NCBI RefSeq assembly: GCF_001484605.1
Contig: NZ_CP013747.1
Coordinates: 4,774,001-4,838,000, forward strand
Source of the DNA: Pseudarthrobacter sulfonivorans
GTDB lineage: Bacteria > Actinomycetota > Actinomycetes > Actinomycetales > Micrococcaceae
Length of the DNA stretch: 64,000 nucleotides
Reading direction: 5' to 3'
A model generated the notes under the pieces. That model was given only the letters and a program-made list of their open reading frames with translations. It was not told the origin of the DNA and did not search any database. This document shows, piece by piece, positions 43,934 to 53,844 of the stretch. Each line of letters begins with the position of its first letter. Position 1 is the first letter of the stretch. The position numbers and the translations under genes were made by a program.

Positions 43934-46060
43934 GTGCCACATTTGGAAGAGCAAGAACTGTCATGGACCAGCTTGGACCAGCGCGCGGTGGACACCATCC
44001 GCGTTCTGGCTGCGGATGCCGTCGAGAAGGTCGGTAACGGCCACCCGGGCACGGCCATGAGCCTGGCGCCCGCCGCCTACCTTCTCTTCCAGAAGCTGAT
44101 GCGCCACGACCCGCGCAACCCGGACTGGCTGGGACGCGACCGTTTCATCCTGTCTCCCGGCCACACGTCGCTGACCCTTTACATCCAGCTGTTCCTGTCG
44201 GGCTACGGCCTGGAACTGAAGGACCTTGAGGCACTTCGCACCTGGGATTCCCTGACCCCGGGCCACCCGGAGTACAAGCACACCGCCGGTGTGGAGATCA
44301 CCACCGGGCCGCTGGGCCAGGGCCTGGCCTCGTCGGTCGGTTTCGCCTACTCCCAGCGCCGGATGCGCGGCCTGTTCGACGCCGATGCTGCGGCCGGCGA
44401 GTCCCCGTTCGACCACACCATCTGGGTTATCGCCTCCGACGGGGACCTGCAGGAAGGCGTCACTTCCGAGGCGTCCTCGCTGGCCGGCCACCAGGAACTG
44501 GGCAACCTCGTAGTTGTCTACGATGAGAACCACATCTCCATCGAGGACGACACCGACATCTCCTTCACCGAGGATGTCCTCAAGCGCTACGAGGCGTACG
44601 GCTGGCACACCCAGCGCGTCGACTGGACCAAGACCGGCGAATACAAAGAGGACGTGCAGGAGCTTTACTCCGCACTGCTCGCCGCCAAGGCCGAGACGTC
44701 CAAGCCCTCCATCATTTCGCTGCGCACCATCATCGGCTACCCGGCGCCCAAGAAGCAGAACACGGGCAAGATCCACGGTTCCGCTCTCGGTGCAGAGGAA
44801 GTCGCCGGGCTGAAGTCCGTGCTGGGCTTCGACCCCGCCAAGTCCTTCGACGTTGACCAGGAAGTCCTGGCCCACGCCCGCTCCGTCGTGGACCGCGGCG
44901 CCGCTGCCAAGAAGGAATGGGAAGAGTCCTTCAACGCCTGGCAGGCCGCCAACCCCGAAGGCTCTGCACTCCTGCAGCGCATCGAGGCCCGCGAACTGCC
45001 CGACGGCCTGGACGCCGCGCTTCCGGTCTTCCCGGCCGGCAAGGACGTCTCCACCCGCGCCGCTTCCGGCAAGGTCCTGAACGCACTCGGACCGGTCATG
45101 CCGGAACTCTGGGGCGGCTCCGCCGACCTCGCCGAGTCCAACAACACCACCATCGAAGGCTCGCCGTCGTTCGTGCCCGCCTCCAAGCAGACCGATACCT
45201 GGTCCGGCAACCCCTACGGCCGGGTCCTGCACTTCGGTATCCGCGAGCACGCCGCCGCATCGATCGTGAACGGCATTGCCCTGCACGGCCGGACCCGCGC
45301 GTTCTCCGGCACGTTCCTGATCTTCAGCGACTACCAGCGACCCGCCATCCGGCTCGGCGCCCTGATGGGTGTTCCGTCCCTGTATGTCTGGACGCACGAC
45401 TCCATCGGCCTGGGTGAAGACGGCCCCACCCACCAGCCGGTGGAACAGCTCGCTTCCCTGCGCGCCATCGTGGGCCTGGACGTGGTCCGCCCCGGCGATG
45501 CCAACGAGGTCGCGGTGGCATGGAAGACCATGCTGGAGAACCACGAGAACCCGGCCGGCATTGTCCTGACGCGCCAGAACATCCCCACCTATGCCCGTGG
45601 TGAAAGCGAAGCCGACGGCGACACGTTCGGTTCCGTTTCCGGTGTGGCCAAGGGCGGCTACGTCCTGGCTGAAGCTTCCAAGGACGGTGCCACCGTGCCC
45701 GCCGACGTGATCCTCATCGGCACCGGCTCCGAGGTCCAGCTGGCCGTCCAGGCCCGCGAGGCCCTCCAGGCTGAAGGCATCGCTGCCCGCGTTGTCTCCA
45801 TGCCCTGCGTGGAGTGGTTCAACAAGCAGGACGCCGCTTACCGCGAGTCCGTGCTCCCCGCTGCCGTCAAGGCCCGGGTCTCCGTCGAGGCCGGGCTGGC
45901 CCTGGGCTGGAGGGAATTCGTCGGCGACGCCGGACGTTCCATCTCGCTCGAGCACTATGGCGCTTCCGCCGACTACAAGCGCCTTTTCCAGGAGTTCGGC
46001 ATCACCGCGGTGGCTGTCGCCGCCGCTGCCAAGGACTCCCTCGCTGGCCTGCAGGCCTGA
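43934..46060 (+). CDS. tkt: transketolase
   Basis: 708-residue thiamine-diphosphate enzyme moving two-carbon units in the non-oxidative pentose phosphate pathway. Landmarks are [13 protein letters not shown], the TPP site [14 protein letters not shown], and the Pyr domain [19 protein letters not shown] with the catalytic Glu, plus a C-terminal domain. GTG 43934 gives the family N-terminus; GAGAGGGG lies about 11 bases before it. First gene of tkt-tal-pgi-zwf-opcA-pgl. Its codons are strongly biased to C- and G-ending forms, typical of highly expressed genes. Confidence 0.96.
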   Translation: MPHLEEQELSWTSLDQRAVDTIRVLAADAVEKVGNGHPGTAMSLAPAAYLLFQKLMRHDPRNPDWLGRDRFILSPGHTSLTLYIQLFLSGYGLELKDLEALRTWDSLTPGHPEYKHTAGVEITTGPLGQGLASSVGFAYSQRRMRGLFDADAAAGESPFDHTIWVIASDGDLQEGVTSEASSLAGHQELGNLVVVYDENHISIEDDTDISFTEDVLKRYEAYGWHTQRVDWTKTGEYKEDVQELYSALLAAKAETSKPSIISLRTIIGYPAPKKQNTGKIHGSALGAEEVAGLKSVLGFDPAKSFDVDQEVLAHARSVVDRGAAAKKEWEESFNAWQAANPEGSALLQRIEARELPDGLDAALPVFPAGKDVSTRAASGKVLNALGPVMPELWGGSADLAESNNTTIEGSPSFVPASKQTDTWSGNPYGRVLHFGIREHAAASIVNGIALHGRTRAFSGTFLIFSDYQRPAIRLGALMGVPSLYVWTHDSIGLGEDGPTHQPVEQLASLRAIVGLDVVRPGDANEVAVAWKTMLENHENPAGIVLTRQNIPTYARGESEADGDTFGSVSGVAKGGYVLAEASKDGATVPADVILIGTGSEVQLAVQAREALQAEGIAARVVSMPCVEWFNKQDAAYRESVLPAAVKARVSVEAGLALGWREFVGDAGRSISLEHYGASADYKRLFQEFGITAVAVAAAAKDSLAGLQA

Positions 46061-46083
46061 ACCAGATTTTAGGAGATATCACC

Positions 46084-47199
46084 ATGACTACCCCTACACA
46101 GCAGCTCTCCGACGCCGGAGTATCCATCTGGCTCGATGACCTTTCCCGCAGCCGCCTTGAGACCGGCACGCTGCAGAAGCTGATCGAAGAGAAGAACGTT
46201 GTTGGTGTGACCACCAACCCTTCCATCTTCCACGCCGCCATCACGGCCGGCACGGACTACGACGCCATCATCGCGGCGCAGGCAGCAGCCGGCGCCAGCG
46301 TCGAGGAGACCATCTTCGAAATCACCACCACCGACGTCGCCGACGCCTGCGACCTCTTCGCACCGGTGGCAGCAGCCACCAACGGTGTTGACGGCCGCGT
46401 GTCCATCGAAGTTGACCCGCGCCTTGCCTGGGACACGGCCGGCACCATTGCCGAAGCCAAGCACCTGTACAAGAAGGTCAACAAGGACAACGTCCACATC
46501 AAGATCCCGGCAACCCTTGAAGGCCTCGAAGCGATCACCGCGACGCTGGCCGAGGGCATCAGCGTCAACGTGACCCTGATCTTCTCGCTTGAGCGCTACC
46601 GCGCCGTCATCAATGCCTTCCAGTCCGGCCTGGAGCAGGCCAAGGACAACGGCCACGACCTGTCCAAGATCCACTCGGTCGCGTCGTTCTTCGTGTCCCG
46701 CGTGGACTCCGAGATCGACAAGCGCCTTGACGCCATCGGCACCGACGAGGCCAAGGCACTCAAGGGCAAGGCAGGCGTGGCCAACGCACGCCTGGCGTAC
46801 CAGGTCTACGAGGAGCTCTTCGCCACCGAGCGCTGGGCACTGCTGGCTGAAGCCGGCGCGCTCCCCCAGCGTCCGCTGTGGGCCTCCACCGGCGTCAAGG
46901 ACCCGGCTTACCCGGACACCCTGTACGTGACCGAACTGGCCGCCCCCGGCGTCGTGAACACCATGCCGGAGAAGACCCTGGATGCCACGTTCGACCACGG
47001 CGTCGTCACCGGCGACACCGTCTCCGGCACTTACACCGAGGCCAACGCCACGCTGGACGCACTGGACGCACTGGGTATCTCCTACAACGAGGTTGTCGCC
47101 CTCCTCGAATCCGAAGGCCTGGACAAGTTCGTGGCCAGCTGGAAGGAACTCCTGGGCGACGTCGAAGGTGCCCTTGCCGCTGCACGGAAGGCCTCCTAA
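46084..47199 (+). CDS. tal: transaldolase
   Basis: 371 residues; transfers dihydroxyacetone units between sugar phosphates. The Schiff-base lysine is Lys140 in [10 protein letters not shown], preceded by [14 protein letters not shown] and followed by [11 protein letters not shown]. The length is that of the long bacterial class found in Actinobacteria. A good ribosome binding site (AGGAG) precedes ATG 46084, 23 bases after the tkt stop. Third-position codon bias matches tkt. Confidence 0.97.
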   Translation: MTTPTQQLSDAGVSIWLDDLSRSRLETGTLQKLIEEKNVVGVTTNPSIFHAAITAGTDYDAIIAAQAAAGASVEETIFEITTTDVADACDLFAPVAAATNGVDGRVSIEVDPRLAWDTAGTIAEAKHLYKKVNKDNVHIKIPATLEGLEAITATLAEGISVNVTLIFSLERYRAVINAFQSGLEQAKDNGHDLSKIHSVASFFVSRVDSEIDKRLDAIGTDEAKALKGKAGVANARLAYQVYEELFATERWALLAEAGALPQRPLWASTGVKDPAYPDTLYVTELAAPGVVNTMPEKTLDATFDHGVVTGDTVSGTYTEANATLDALDALGISYNEVVALLESEGLDKFVASWKELLGDVEGALAAARKAS

Positions 47200-47205
47200 C
47201 CCACT

Positions 47206-48840
47206 ATGAGCACTCTCAGCTACGACGCCACCGGTGCCGCGCAGCAGGCACTCGAGCAGCACCTGCCCGCCCTTGTGGCGGACCGCATCGCCACCCGGAT
47301 CTTCGCCAAGGACCACACCCTGTGGGGTCCCGACGCCGAGGCCGAGTCCGCTGTCCGCCTCGGTTGGGTGGAGGCGGCCACCGTCTCACAGGCCCTCGTG
47401 GCCGGCATCCTCGAGCTCCGTGATGCCCTCAAGGCTGACGGCGTGACCCGCATCGTGCTTTGCGGCATGGGCGGATCTTCGCTGGCTCCCGAGGTCATCG
47501 CCGGCACCGCTGGCGTCGAGCTGACAGTGCTGGACAGCACCGACCCCGACCAGGTCCGTGCTGCCCTCGCAGACCGGCTGGCCGAAACCGCGATTGTGGT
47601 TTCGTCCAAGTCCGGTTCAACCCTGGAGACCGACTCCCAGCGCCGGATCTTCGAGCACGCCTTCACCGAGGCCGGCATCGAAGCGAAGAGCCGGATCATC
47701 ATCGTCACCGATCCCGGTTCCCCGCTGGACAAGGCATCGCGTGAGGCCGGCTACCGCGCCGTCTTCAACGCCGATCCGAACGTGGGCGGCCGCTACTCGG
47801 CCCTCACCGCATTCGGGCTGGTCCCCTCGGGCCTCGCCGGTGTGGATATCCAGGCCTTCCTGGATGAGGCCGAGGAAGCCGCCGAGATCCTGAACGAGGA
47901 CGCCGCCGAGAACATCGGTCTGGCCCTCGGAACAGCCCTGGGCGGAACCAACCCGCTGCGCAACAAGATTGTCATCGCCGAGGACGGCTCAGGCATTGTG
48001 GGCTTCGCGGACTGGGCCGAACAGCTCATCGCCGAATCCACCGGCAAGCTCGGTACCGGCGTCCTGCCGGTGGTTGCCGGACCCACGTCGCCGGAGGTCA
48101 CCTCCGGCGCCGCCGACGTCCTGGTGGTGCGGCTGGTAGCCGCGGATGCCGACGTCGAACTCGGTGACAATGAGGTAGCCATCGCGGGCGGCCTGGCCAC
48201 CCAGATGATGGTGTGGGAGTTCGCCACTGCCGTGGCCGGACGCCTCCTGGGGATCAACCCGTATGACCAGCCGGACGTGGAGGCAGCCAAGGTTGCCGCC
48301 CGCGGCCTGCTTGACGCCCAGCCCAAACCGACCCCTGCCGCCTTCGTGGACGGCGCCATTGAGGTCCGCGGCGGTGACTGGCTCCGTGGGGCAGCCACCG
48401 CGGAGGAAGCCGTCGGCGCCCTCCTTGGAACGCTCGACGACGACAGCTACCTCAGCGTCCATGCCTACTTCGACCGGCTGGCCTTCGCAGAGCTGGAAGG
48501 CATCCGCGACCCGCTTGCCGGCGTCAGCGGCCGTCCCGTCACGTTCGGCTGGGGCCCGCGGTTCCTGCACTCGACCGGGCAGTTCCACAAGGGCGGACCC
48601 GCCATTGGAGTCTTTCTCCAGGTCACGGCCGCTCCTGCGGAAGACCTGGCCATCCCGGACCGTCCGTTCACGTTCGGGGAACTGATTTCCGCCCAGGCCG
48701 CGGGCGACGCCCAGGTCCTGGCCGGCCACGGCCGCCCCGTCCTGCGACTGCACCTGACCGACCGCGCCGCCGGAGTTGCACAGCTGCAGGAGATCATTGC
48801 AGCACTCGCAGCCCGGTCAGCTTCCGTCACCGAAAACTAA
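47206..48840 (+). CDS. pgi: glucose-6-phosphate isomerase
   Basis: 544-residue sugar isomerase connecting glycolysis with the pentose phosphate operon. The SIS fold opens at LCGMGGSSLAPEVIAGT, followed by VVSSKSGSTLETDS, the phosphate-binding loop, and later the conserved VWEFATAVAGRLLGINPYDQPDVE. The sequence belongs to the divergent actinobacterial/cyanobacterial branch rather than the E. coli type. It starts 6 bases after tal. Confidence 0.94.
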   Translation: MSTLSYDATGAAQQALEQHLPALVADRIATRIFAKDHTLWGPDAEAESAVRLGWVEAATVSQALVAGILELRDALKADGVTRIVLCGMGGSSLAPEVIAGTAGVELTVLDSTDPDQVRAALADRLAETAIVVSSKSGSTLETDSQRRIFEHAFTEAGIEAKSRIIIVTDPGSPLDKASREAGYRAVFNADPNVGGRYSALTAFGLVPSGLAGVDIQAFLDEAEEAAEILNEDAAENIGLALGTALGGTNPLRNKIVIAEDGSGIVGFADWAEQLIAESTGKLGTGVLPVVAGPTSPEVTSGAADVLVVRLVAADADVELGDNEVAIAGGLATQMMVWEFATAVAGRLLGINPYDQPDVEAAKVAARGLLDAQPKPTPAAFVDGAIEVRGGDWLRGAATAEEAVGALLGTLDDDSYLSVHAYFDRLAFAELEGIRDPLAGVSGRPVTFGWGPRFLHSTGQFHKGGPAIGVFLQVTAAPAEDLAIPDRPFTFGELISAQAAGDAQVLAGHGRPVLRLHLTDRAAGVAQLQEIIAALAARSASVTEN

Positions 48841-48855
48841 GGCTCAACAGCAAAC

Positions 48856-50427
48856 ATGCCAGAAACTGAAAACGGCAGGAATTCCACGACGCGTTCCGGA
48901 CGATCAGGGCGTAATCCGCTTCGGGATCCGCGTGACCGCCGCCTGAACCGGATTGCCGGTCCGTCCTCGTTGGTGCTCTTCGGAGTGACCGGTGACCTTG
49001 CCCGTAAGAAGCTCATGCCGGCCGTGTATGACCTCGCGAACCGGGGCCTGCTGCCGCCGAGTTTCGCGCTGGTCGGCTTTGGCCGCCGGCCGTGGTCGGA
49101 CGCGGAGTTCGCCGCCGAGGTGAAGGCCTCGGTGAAGGCGTACTCGCGGACGCCGTTTGATGAGGCGGTGTGGAACCAGCTCGCAGAGGGTATCCGTTTT
49201 GTCCAGGGCGAGTTCGACGACGATGATTCGTTTGAGCGGTTGGGTGACACGATCGCTGAGCTCGATGAGCAGCGCGGGACGCGGGGGAATCATGCGTTCT
49301 ACCTTTCGATTCCGCCGAAGGCGTTTGAGCAGGTCTGCCGGCAGCTCTCCAAGCACGGGCTGGCGCAGGCTGATGGGGAGAAGTGGCGGCGGGTGGTGAT
49401 CGAGAAGCCGTTCGGGCATGACCTGGAGTCGGCGCGGGCGCTGAACGACATTGTGGAGTCGGTGTTCCCGCCGGATGCGGTGTTCCGGATCGATCATTAC
49501 CTGGGGAAGGAGACGGTGCAGAACATCCTGGCGTTGCGTTTCGCGAACCAGTTGTTCGAGCCGTTGTGGAACGCGAATTATGTGGACCACGTCCAGATCA
49601 CGATGGCCGAGGATATCGGCACGGGCGGGCGGGCCGGGTATTACGACGGTGTGGGTGCGGCCCGGGACGTGATCCAGAACCACCTGCTGCAGTTGCTGGC
49701 TTTGACTGCGATGGAGGAGCCGATTTCCTTCAACGCCGATGACCTGCGGGCGGAGAAGGAAAAGGTCCTCGCCGCGGTCAAGCTTCCCGATGACCTGTCC
49801 ACCCACTCGGCGCGCGGGCAGTTCGCGGGCGGCTGGCAGGGCGGGGAACAGGTCCAGGGCTACCTGGAAGAAGAGGGCATCCCGGCCGACTCCTCCACGG
49901 AGACGTTCGCCGCGATCCGGGTGGACATCCATACCCGCCGCTGGGCCGGCGTGCCGTTCTACCTGCGTGCGGGCAAGCGCCTGGGCCGCCGCGTGACCGA
50001 AATCGCGGTGGTGTTCAAGCGCGCCCCGAACCTGCTCTTCCGTGACCATGGCGAGGATGACTTCGGCCAGAACGCCGTGGTGATCCGGGTCCAGCCCGAC
50101 GAGGGTGCGACCATCCGGTTCGGGTCCAAGGTCCCGGGCACGCAGATGGAAGTCCGCGACGTGACCATGGACTTCGGCTACGGGCACTCCTTTACCGAGT
50201 CCAGCCCCGAAGCCTACGAGCGGCTCATCCTCGATGTGCTCCTCGGCGAGCCGCCGCTGTTCCCCCGGCACGCCGAGGTGGAGCTGTCCTGGAAGATCCT
50301 GGACCCCTTTGAAGACTACTGGGCCGGGCTGAAAGAGCAGCCGGAGCCTTACGCCCCGGGGTCCTGGGGCCCTGCCTCGGCCGATGAGCTGCTGGCCCGC
50401 GACGGACGAACCTGGAGAAGGCCATGA
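48856..50427 (+). CDS. zwf: glucose-6-phosphate 1-dehydrogenase
   Basis: First enzyme of the oxidative pentose phosphate branch, making NADPH. The 523 residues include the coenzyme loop GVTGDLARKKL (43-53), the substrate site RIDHYLGKETVQN and EKPFGHD. It overlaps opcA by 4 bases (ATGA), which encodes its assembly factor. Third-position usage changes within the gene: roughly 49,130-49,720 is rich in GCG, CCG, TCG, TTG and GAT codons, unlike the C-ending style of tkt, tal and pgi, which hints at mosaic ancestry. Confidence 0.97.
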   Translation: MPETENGRNSTTRSGRSGRNPLRDPRDRRLNRIAGPSSLVLFGVTGDLARKKLMPAVYDLANRGLLPPSFALVGFGRRPWSDAEFAAEVKASVKAYSRTPFDEAVWNQLAEGIRFVQGEFDDDDSFERLGDTIAELDEQRGTRGNHAFYLSIPPKAFEQVCRQLSKHGLAQADGEKWRRVVIEKPFGHDLESARALNDIVESVFPPDAVFRIDHYLGKETVQNILALRFANQLFEPLWNANYVDHVQITMAEDIGTGGRAGYYDGVGAARDVIQNHLLQLLALTAMEEPISFNADDLRAEKEKVLAAVKLPDDLSTHSARGQFAGGWQGGEQVQGYLEEEGIPADSSTETFAAIRVDIHTRRWAGVPFYLRAGKRLGRRVTEIAVVFKRAPNLLFRDHGEDDFGQNAVVIRVQPDEGATIRFGSKVPGTQMEVRDVTMDFGYGHSFTESSPEAYERLILDVLLGEPPLFPRHAEVELSWKILDPFEDYWAGLKEQPEPYAPGSWGPASADELLARDGRTWRRP

Positions 50428-51365
50428 TTGTAGACCTGCCGGACACCACCACCTCGAAGATCTCCAAGAAGATCACCTCCCTGCGTGAGCAGGGCGGCGT
50501 GATCGCGCTGGGCCGGGTCCTGACACTCGTGGTCGTCACCCGCTCCGGGCTCGAGGAAGAAGCGATCGAGGCCGCGAACGAGGCCAGCCGCGAACACCCC
50601 TGCCGGATCATCGTCCTCGCCGACGCCGGCCAGAGCGCACCGGACCGGCTCGACGCGCAGATCCGGGTCGGCGGTGACGCCGGCGCGTCCGAGGTCATCG
50701 TGCTCCGCGGCTACGGCGAGCTCGCCCACGAAAGCGAATCCCTGGTCGCGGCCCTGCTCCTGCCGGACGCCCCGATCGTGGCCTGGTGGCCGCACGGGGC
50801 ACCGGAGAACGCCTGCGAAACCTCCGTGGGCCGGATCGCGCACCGCCGGATCACCGACTCCGCCAACGAGTCCGACCCCCAGGCGGCCCTGGAGAACATC
50901 CGGGCCACGTACAAGGCCGGGGACACCGACCTCGCCTGGACCCGGCTGACGAACTGGCGGATCCAGCTCGCGGCAGTCCTGGACCAGGTGGACTCCTCGC
51001 CCGTCACCGCCGTGGCCGTCGAAGGCGCCTCCGACTCCCCGTCCACCATCCTGCTCGCAGCATGGCTTACCCTGGCCCTGGACGCGCCCGTGACCATCGT
51101 CGCGGACCCCGCCGGGACCGGCATCCGCCGCGTCCGCCTCACCCGCCACACCGGCGACGTGCAGCTCTTCCGCCCCGGACTCTCCGTCGCCGAACTCACC
51201 CAGCCCGGCCAGCCCGCCCAACGCATCTCCCTCCCACGCCGCAGCCTCAAAGACTGCCTCGCCGAAGAACTCCGCCGCCTCGACCCCGACGAAGTGTTCG
51301 GCGAAGTGATTACTATTGGACTGCCACGTACCAATCTAAGGAGCGTCCGACCCAGTGAGCGTTGA
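50424..51365 (+). CDS. opcA: glucose-6-phosphate dehydrogenase assembly protein OpcA
   Basis: 313-residue protein that promotes assembly or redox control of Zwf in Actinobacteria and cyanobacteria. It begins MIVDLPDTTTSKISKKI and contains VVTRSGLEEEAIEAANEASREHPCRIIVLAD and PDAPIVAWWPHGAPE, cited here as family blocks VVTRSGLEEEAI and IVAWWP. No enzymatic motif. Overlaps zwf by 4 bases and pgl by 11. Extremely C-ending codons, more so than its neighbours. Confidence 0.93.
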   Translation: MIVDLPDTTTSKISKKITSLREQGGVIALGRVLTLVVVTRSGLEEEAIEAANEASREHPCRIIVLADAGQSAPDRLDAQIRVGGDAGASEVIVLRGYGELAHESESLVAALLLPDAPIVAWWPHGAPENACETSVGRIAHRRITDSANESDPQAALENIRATYKAGDTDLAWTRLTNWRIQLAAVLDQVDSSPVTAVAVEGASDSPSTILLAAWLTLALDAPVTIVADPAGTGIRRVRLTRHTGDVQLFRPGLSVAELTQPGQPAQRISLPRRSLKDCLAEELRRLDPDEVFGEVITIGLPRTNLRSVRPSER

Positions 51366-52173
51366 GCCAAGAGTTAGCATCCATCCTGATTCGTCCGTCC
51401 TGATGGCCGCCATTGCGGCCCGCCTGATCACCAAGCTGGTGGATGTGCAGGACAAGCACGGTGAGGCCACGGTGGTGCTGACCGGCGGCACAGTAGGCAT
51501 CGGAACGCTGAAGGCTGTTGCCGATTCTCCGGCAGCGCCGGCCGTCGACTGGTCCAAGGTGAACTTTTGGTGGGGTGACGAGCGCTTTGTTGCCGCGGAC
51601 CATCCCGACCGGAACACCAGGCAGGCGTTTGCTGCACTCCTGTCGAGCATTCCGGTTGATCCTGCAAGGATCAACCAGCCTGCCTCCTCGGATGACTTCG
51701 ACACGCCCGAAGAAGCCGCCGAGGACTACGCGCGCAGGCTCCGGGAAGCAGCCCAGGTCGAACACGCTGCCGACATGTCCGATGACCGTCCGGACGAACC
51801 AGGAGTACTGCCGCGGCTGGATGTTGTGCTGCTGGGCGTTGGCCCGGACGCCCACGTAGCCTCGCTCTTCCCGGAGCAGGGCGGAATCCGGGAGAAGGAG
51901 CGGACAGTCGTTGGCGTCCGCAATTCCCCCAAGCCGCCGCCCCAGCGGATCTCGCTCACGCTTCCCGCCATAAACACTGCTGCCGAGGTCTGGATGGTGG
52001 TGGCCGGCGAGGACAAGGCCGGCGCGGTGGGCCTGGCTCTGGCGGGCGCCAACCCGGTACAGGTACCGGCGGCCGGCCCGCGGGGAACATCCCGCACGCT
52101 GTGGCTTATCGACGAAAACGCAGCGTCACGCGTCCCGCAGCAGCTCGTCCGGAAGGACGCCGCCGGCGCGTAG
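51355..52173 (+). CDS. pgl: 6-phosphogluconolactonase
   Basis: 272 residues of the DevB/SOL family; hydrolyses 6-phosphogluconolactone made by Zwf. Motifs are VLTGGTVGIGTLKAV, the general-acid region FWWGDERFVAADHPDRN, and LLGVGPDAHVASLFPEQ. GTG start inside the end of opcA. Its 3' end overlaps the convergent rbpA gene by 48 bases. Last gene of the pentose phosphate operon; no 6-phosphogluconate dehydrogenase follows. Confidence 0.95.
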   Translation: MSVEPRVSIHPDSSVLMAAIAARLITKLVDVQDKHGEATVVLTGGTVGIGTLKAVADSPAAPAVDWSKVNFWWGDERFVAADHPDRNTRQAFAALLSSIPVDPARINQPASSDDFDTPEEAAEDYARRLREAAQVEHAADMSDDRPDEPGVLPRLDVVLLGVGPDAHVASLFPEQGGIREKERTVVGVRNSPKPPPQRISLTLPAINTAAEVWMVVAGEDKAGAVGLALAGANPVQVPAAGPRGTSRTLWLIDENAASRVPQQLVRKDAAGA

Positions 52174-52521
52174 CTTTTCCAGCGCTCCGGCCAGGACAGC
52201 TTCGGCGTCCTGGTCGGAGCGCCGTTCTTTAACGTATTCAAGGTGGCTCTTGAAGCCTTCGTCCAGCGGGTCCGGCAGGTCGGCTTCCTTGCCGTCCCGT
52301 GATGCCGGAGCCCCGCAGCGCCGGCAGTCCCAGACTGTGGGAAGCTGCTCATCCGGTAACCGCAGGAAAACAAGCTGGGTCTCATGCCCCTTGGCGCACC
52401 AAAAGGAAACCCTGATACGGGGCACCCTCTCGCCCGAGGCCGCTTCTGACTGGTTCTTGGGACCGGCTCCTTCTGTGACACCCACCCGGGTGCCGCGGAA
52501 CGCTGACGCACTATGTACCAT
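52126..52521 (-). CDS. rbpA: RNA polymerase-binding protein RbpA
   Basis: 131-residue actinobacterial transcription factor that binds the principal sigma factor and stabilises open complexes. It has Cys42, His46, Cys66 and Cys69 (WCAKGHE, DCRRCG), the RbpA zinc/core domain, then the basic linker and sigma-interaction region LDEGFKSHLEYVKERRSDQDAEAVL. ATG 52521 has CAGGAG 5 bases upstream; the longer frame to 52569 is excluded because it runs through the secG terminator. The last 16 codons overlap the end of pgl on the other strand. Confidence 0.95.
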   Translation of the reverse strand: MVHSASAFRGTRVGVTEGAGPKNQSEAASGERVPRIRVSFWCAKGHETQLVFLRLPDEQLPTVWDCRRCGAPASRDGKEADLPDPLDEGFKSHLEYVKERRSDQDAEAVLAGALEKLRAGGVLPDELLRDA

Positions 52522-52542
52522 CGGGACTCCTGGCTGCTTAAA

Positions 52543-52578
52543 CAAAAAACTGTGGCTGTTGGAAGCCAACAGCCACAG
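52543..52578 (-). terminator. intrinsic terminator of secG, immediately upstream of rbpA
   Basis: A perfect 13-bp stem (52550-52562 with 52566-52578), a 3-base loop and, on the minus strand, a U6-rich tail (52543-52549). It lies 54 bases beyond the secG stop and only about 21 bases before the rbpA ATG, so it also forms part of the rbpA leader if rbpA is transcribed from further upstream. Confidence 0.93.
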
Positions 52579-52632
52579 TTTAGTTCGGAGATCCCCATCG
52601 CGGCAGTGCCGGGCGACGATCAGTTGCAGGAG

Positions 52633-52890
52633 TTATGAGTCCCCTGCGCCGCTGAAGCGCATGACCAGGCCAAGGGCGATGATCACGACGCCCCAGGTAA
52701 CGCCCAGAATCACCGTGAACCTGTTCAGGTTCCGCTCGGCCACGCCGGAGGAGCTGAGGCCGGAACTCATACCGCCGCCGAACATGTCCGACAGCCCGCC
52801 ACCCCGGCCCTTGTGGAGGAGGATAAGCAGGGTCAGCAGAAGGCTGGTGATGCCCAGGAGAATCTGCAGAATGACATGAAGAACGTCCAC
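52633..52890 (-). CDS. secG: preprotein translocase subunit SecG
   Basis: 85 residues with two transmembrane helices (about 4-24 and 60-80) joined by the cytoplasmic loop HKGRGGGLSDMFGGGMSSGL, the SecG hallmark. Partner of SecYE in the export channel. Lies 51 bases after tpiA, the usual gap-pgk-tpiA-secG order of Actinobacteria. Confidence 0.95.
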   Translation of the reverse strand: MDVLHVILQILLGITSLLLTLLILLHKGRGGGLSDMFGGGMSSGLSSSGVAERNLNRFTVILGVTWGVVIIALGLVMRFSGAGDS

Positions 52891-52941
52891 GACGGCCTTT
52901 CAGAAGATTGGAATTGCGGGAGCCTGGAGCTTCGTGACGGA

Positions 52942-53757
52942 CTAGTCCGTCACGAGGTGACTCTCGAACCTGACAATATTAGCAAACTCCGCGGGATCGA
53001 GGCTTGCCCCGCCGACCAACACGCCGTCGACGTCGCGTTCCTTCAGGATCGCGGCGACATTATTGGCCTTGACCGAGCCGCCGTAGAGCAGACGGATCTT
53101 CGCCGCAACGTCATCGCCCAAGAGCGTGGCCAGTTCCGCGCGGATGGCGGCGCACATTTCCTGGGCGTCCTCCGGCCCGGCCACTTCACCGGTGCCGATG
53201 GCCCAAACGGGCTCGTAGGCCACCACAAGCTCTGCCGCCTGCTCGGCCGTCAAACCGGCGACGTTCGCCCGGAGCTGTGTCAGCGTGTGCTCGACATGCG
53301 TGCCGGCCTGTCGGATTTCCAGGCCTTCCCCCACGCAAAGGACCGGAGTGACACTGTGCTTGAACGCTGCCTTGACCTTGGCGTTGAGCACTTCGTCGGA
53401 TTCCTGGTGGATGGTGCGGCGTTCACTGTGCCCCACCAGGACGTAGCGGCAGCCCAGCTTGTTCAGGAACTGGCCGGAGGTGTCGCCCGTGTAGGCGCCC
53501 GAGTCGAACTGGGAGAGGTCCTGGCCGCCGTAGGCTATGTCCAGTTCATCGCCCTGGACGAGGGTCTGCACGCCGCGGAGGTCGGTGAATGGCGGGAAGA
53601 CGGCCACCTCAACCCGGCTGTAGTCGTGCTTGGCGTCGGACAGGGTCCAGGCCAGTTTTTGCAGGAGGGTGATGCCCTGGACATGGTCCATGTTCATCTT
53701 CCAGTTGCCTGCAATGAGAGGCGTGCGGTCAAAAGCGCCGTTCGTTGACGTAGTCAC
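52942..53757 (-). CDS. tpiA: triosephosphate isomerase
   Basis: 271-residue TIM barrel interconverting dihydroxyacetone phosphate and glyceraldehyde-3-phosphate. Catalytic residues are Lys20 (GNWKMN), His110 (LVGHSERR) and Glu182 ([10 protein letters not shown]), with flexible loop 6 following. GTG start at 53757. A strong hairpin stands between pgk and this gene. Confidence 0.97.
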   Translation of the reverse strand: MTTSTNGAFDRTPLIAGNWKMNMDHVQGITLLQKLAWTLSDAKHDYSRVEVAVFPPFTDLRGVQTLVQGDELDIAYGGQDLSQFDSGAYTGDTSGQFLNKLGCRYVLVGHSERRTIHQESDEVLNAKVKAAFKHSVTPVLCVGEGLEIRQAGTHVEHTLTQLRANVAGLTAEQAAELVVAYEPVWAIGTGEVAGPEDAQEMCAAIRAELATLLGDDVAAKIRLLYGGSVKANNVAAILKERDVDGVLVGGASLDPAEFANIVRFESHLVTD

Positions 53758-53786
53758 GTGTTCTCCAAAAGTACTTGATATGTATG

Positions 53787-53822
53787 CGGCCGGCAGGGTG
53801 CCCGCGGGTACCCTGCCGGCCG
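53787..53822 (-). terminator. hairpin between pgk and tpiA
   Basis: A perfect 13-bp GC-rich stem (53787-53799 with 53810-53822) around a 10-base loop. No U tract, so it may attenuate or stabilise the gap-pgk-tpiA mRNA rather than fully terminate it. Confidence 0.6.
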
Positions 53823-53844
53823 GAGGACTTGGCAGTCCAGGTTC

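Noticed and set aside
43961..45955. 664-codon minus-strand ORF opposite tkt
   Set aside because: Antisense shadow of transketolase with no recognisable domain.
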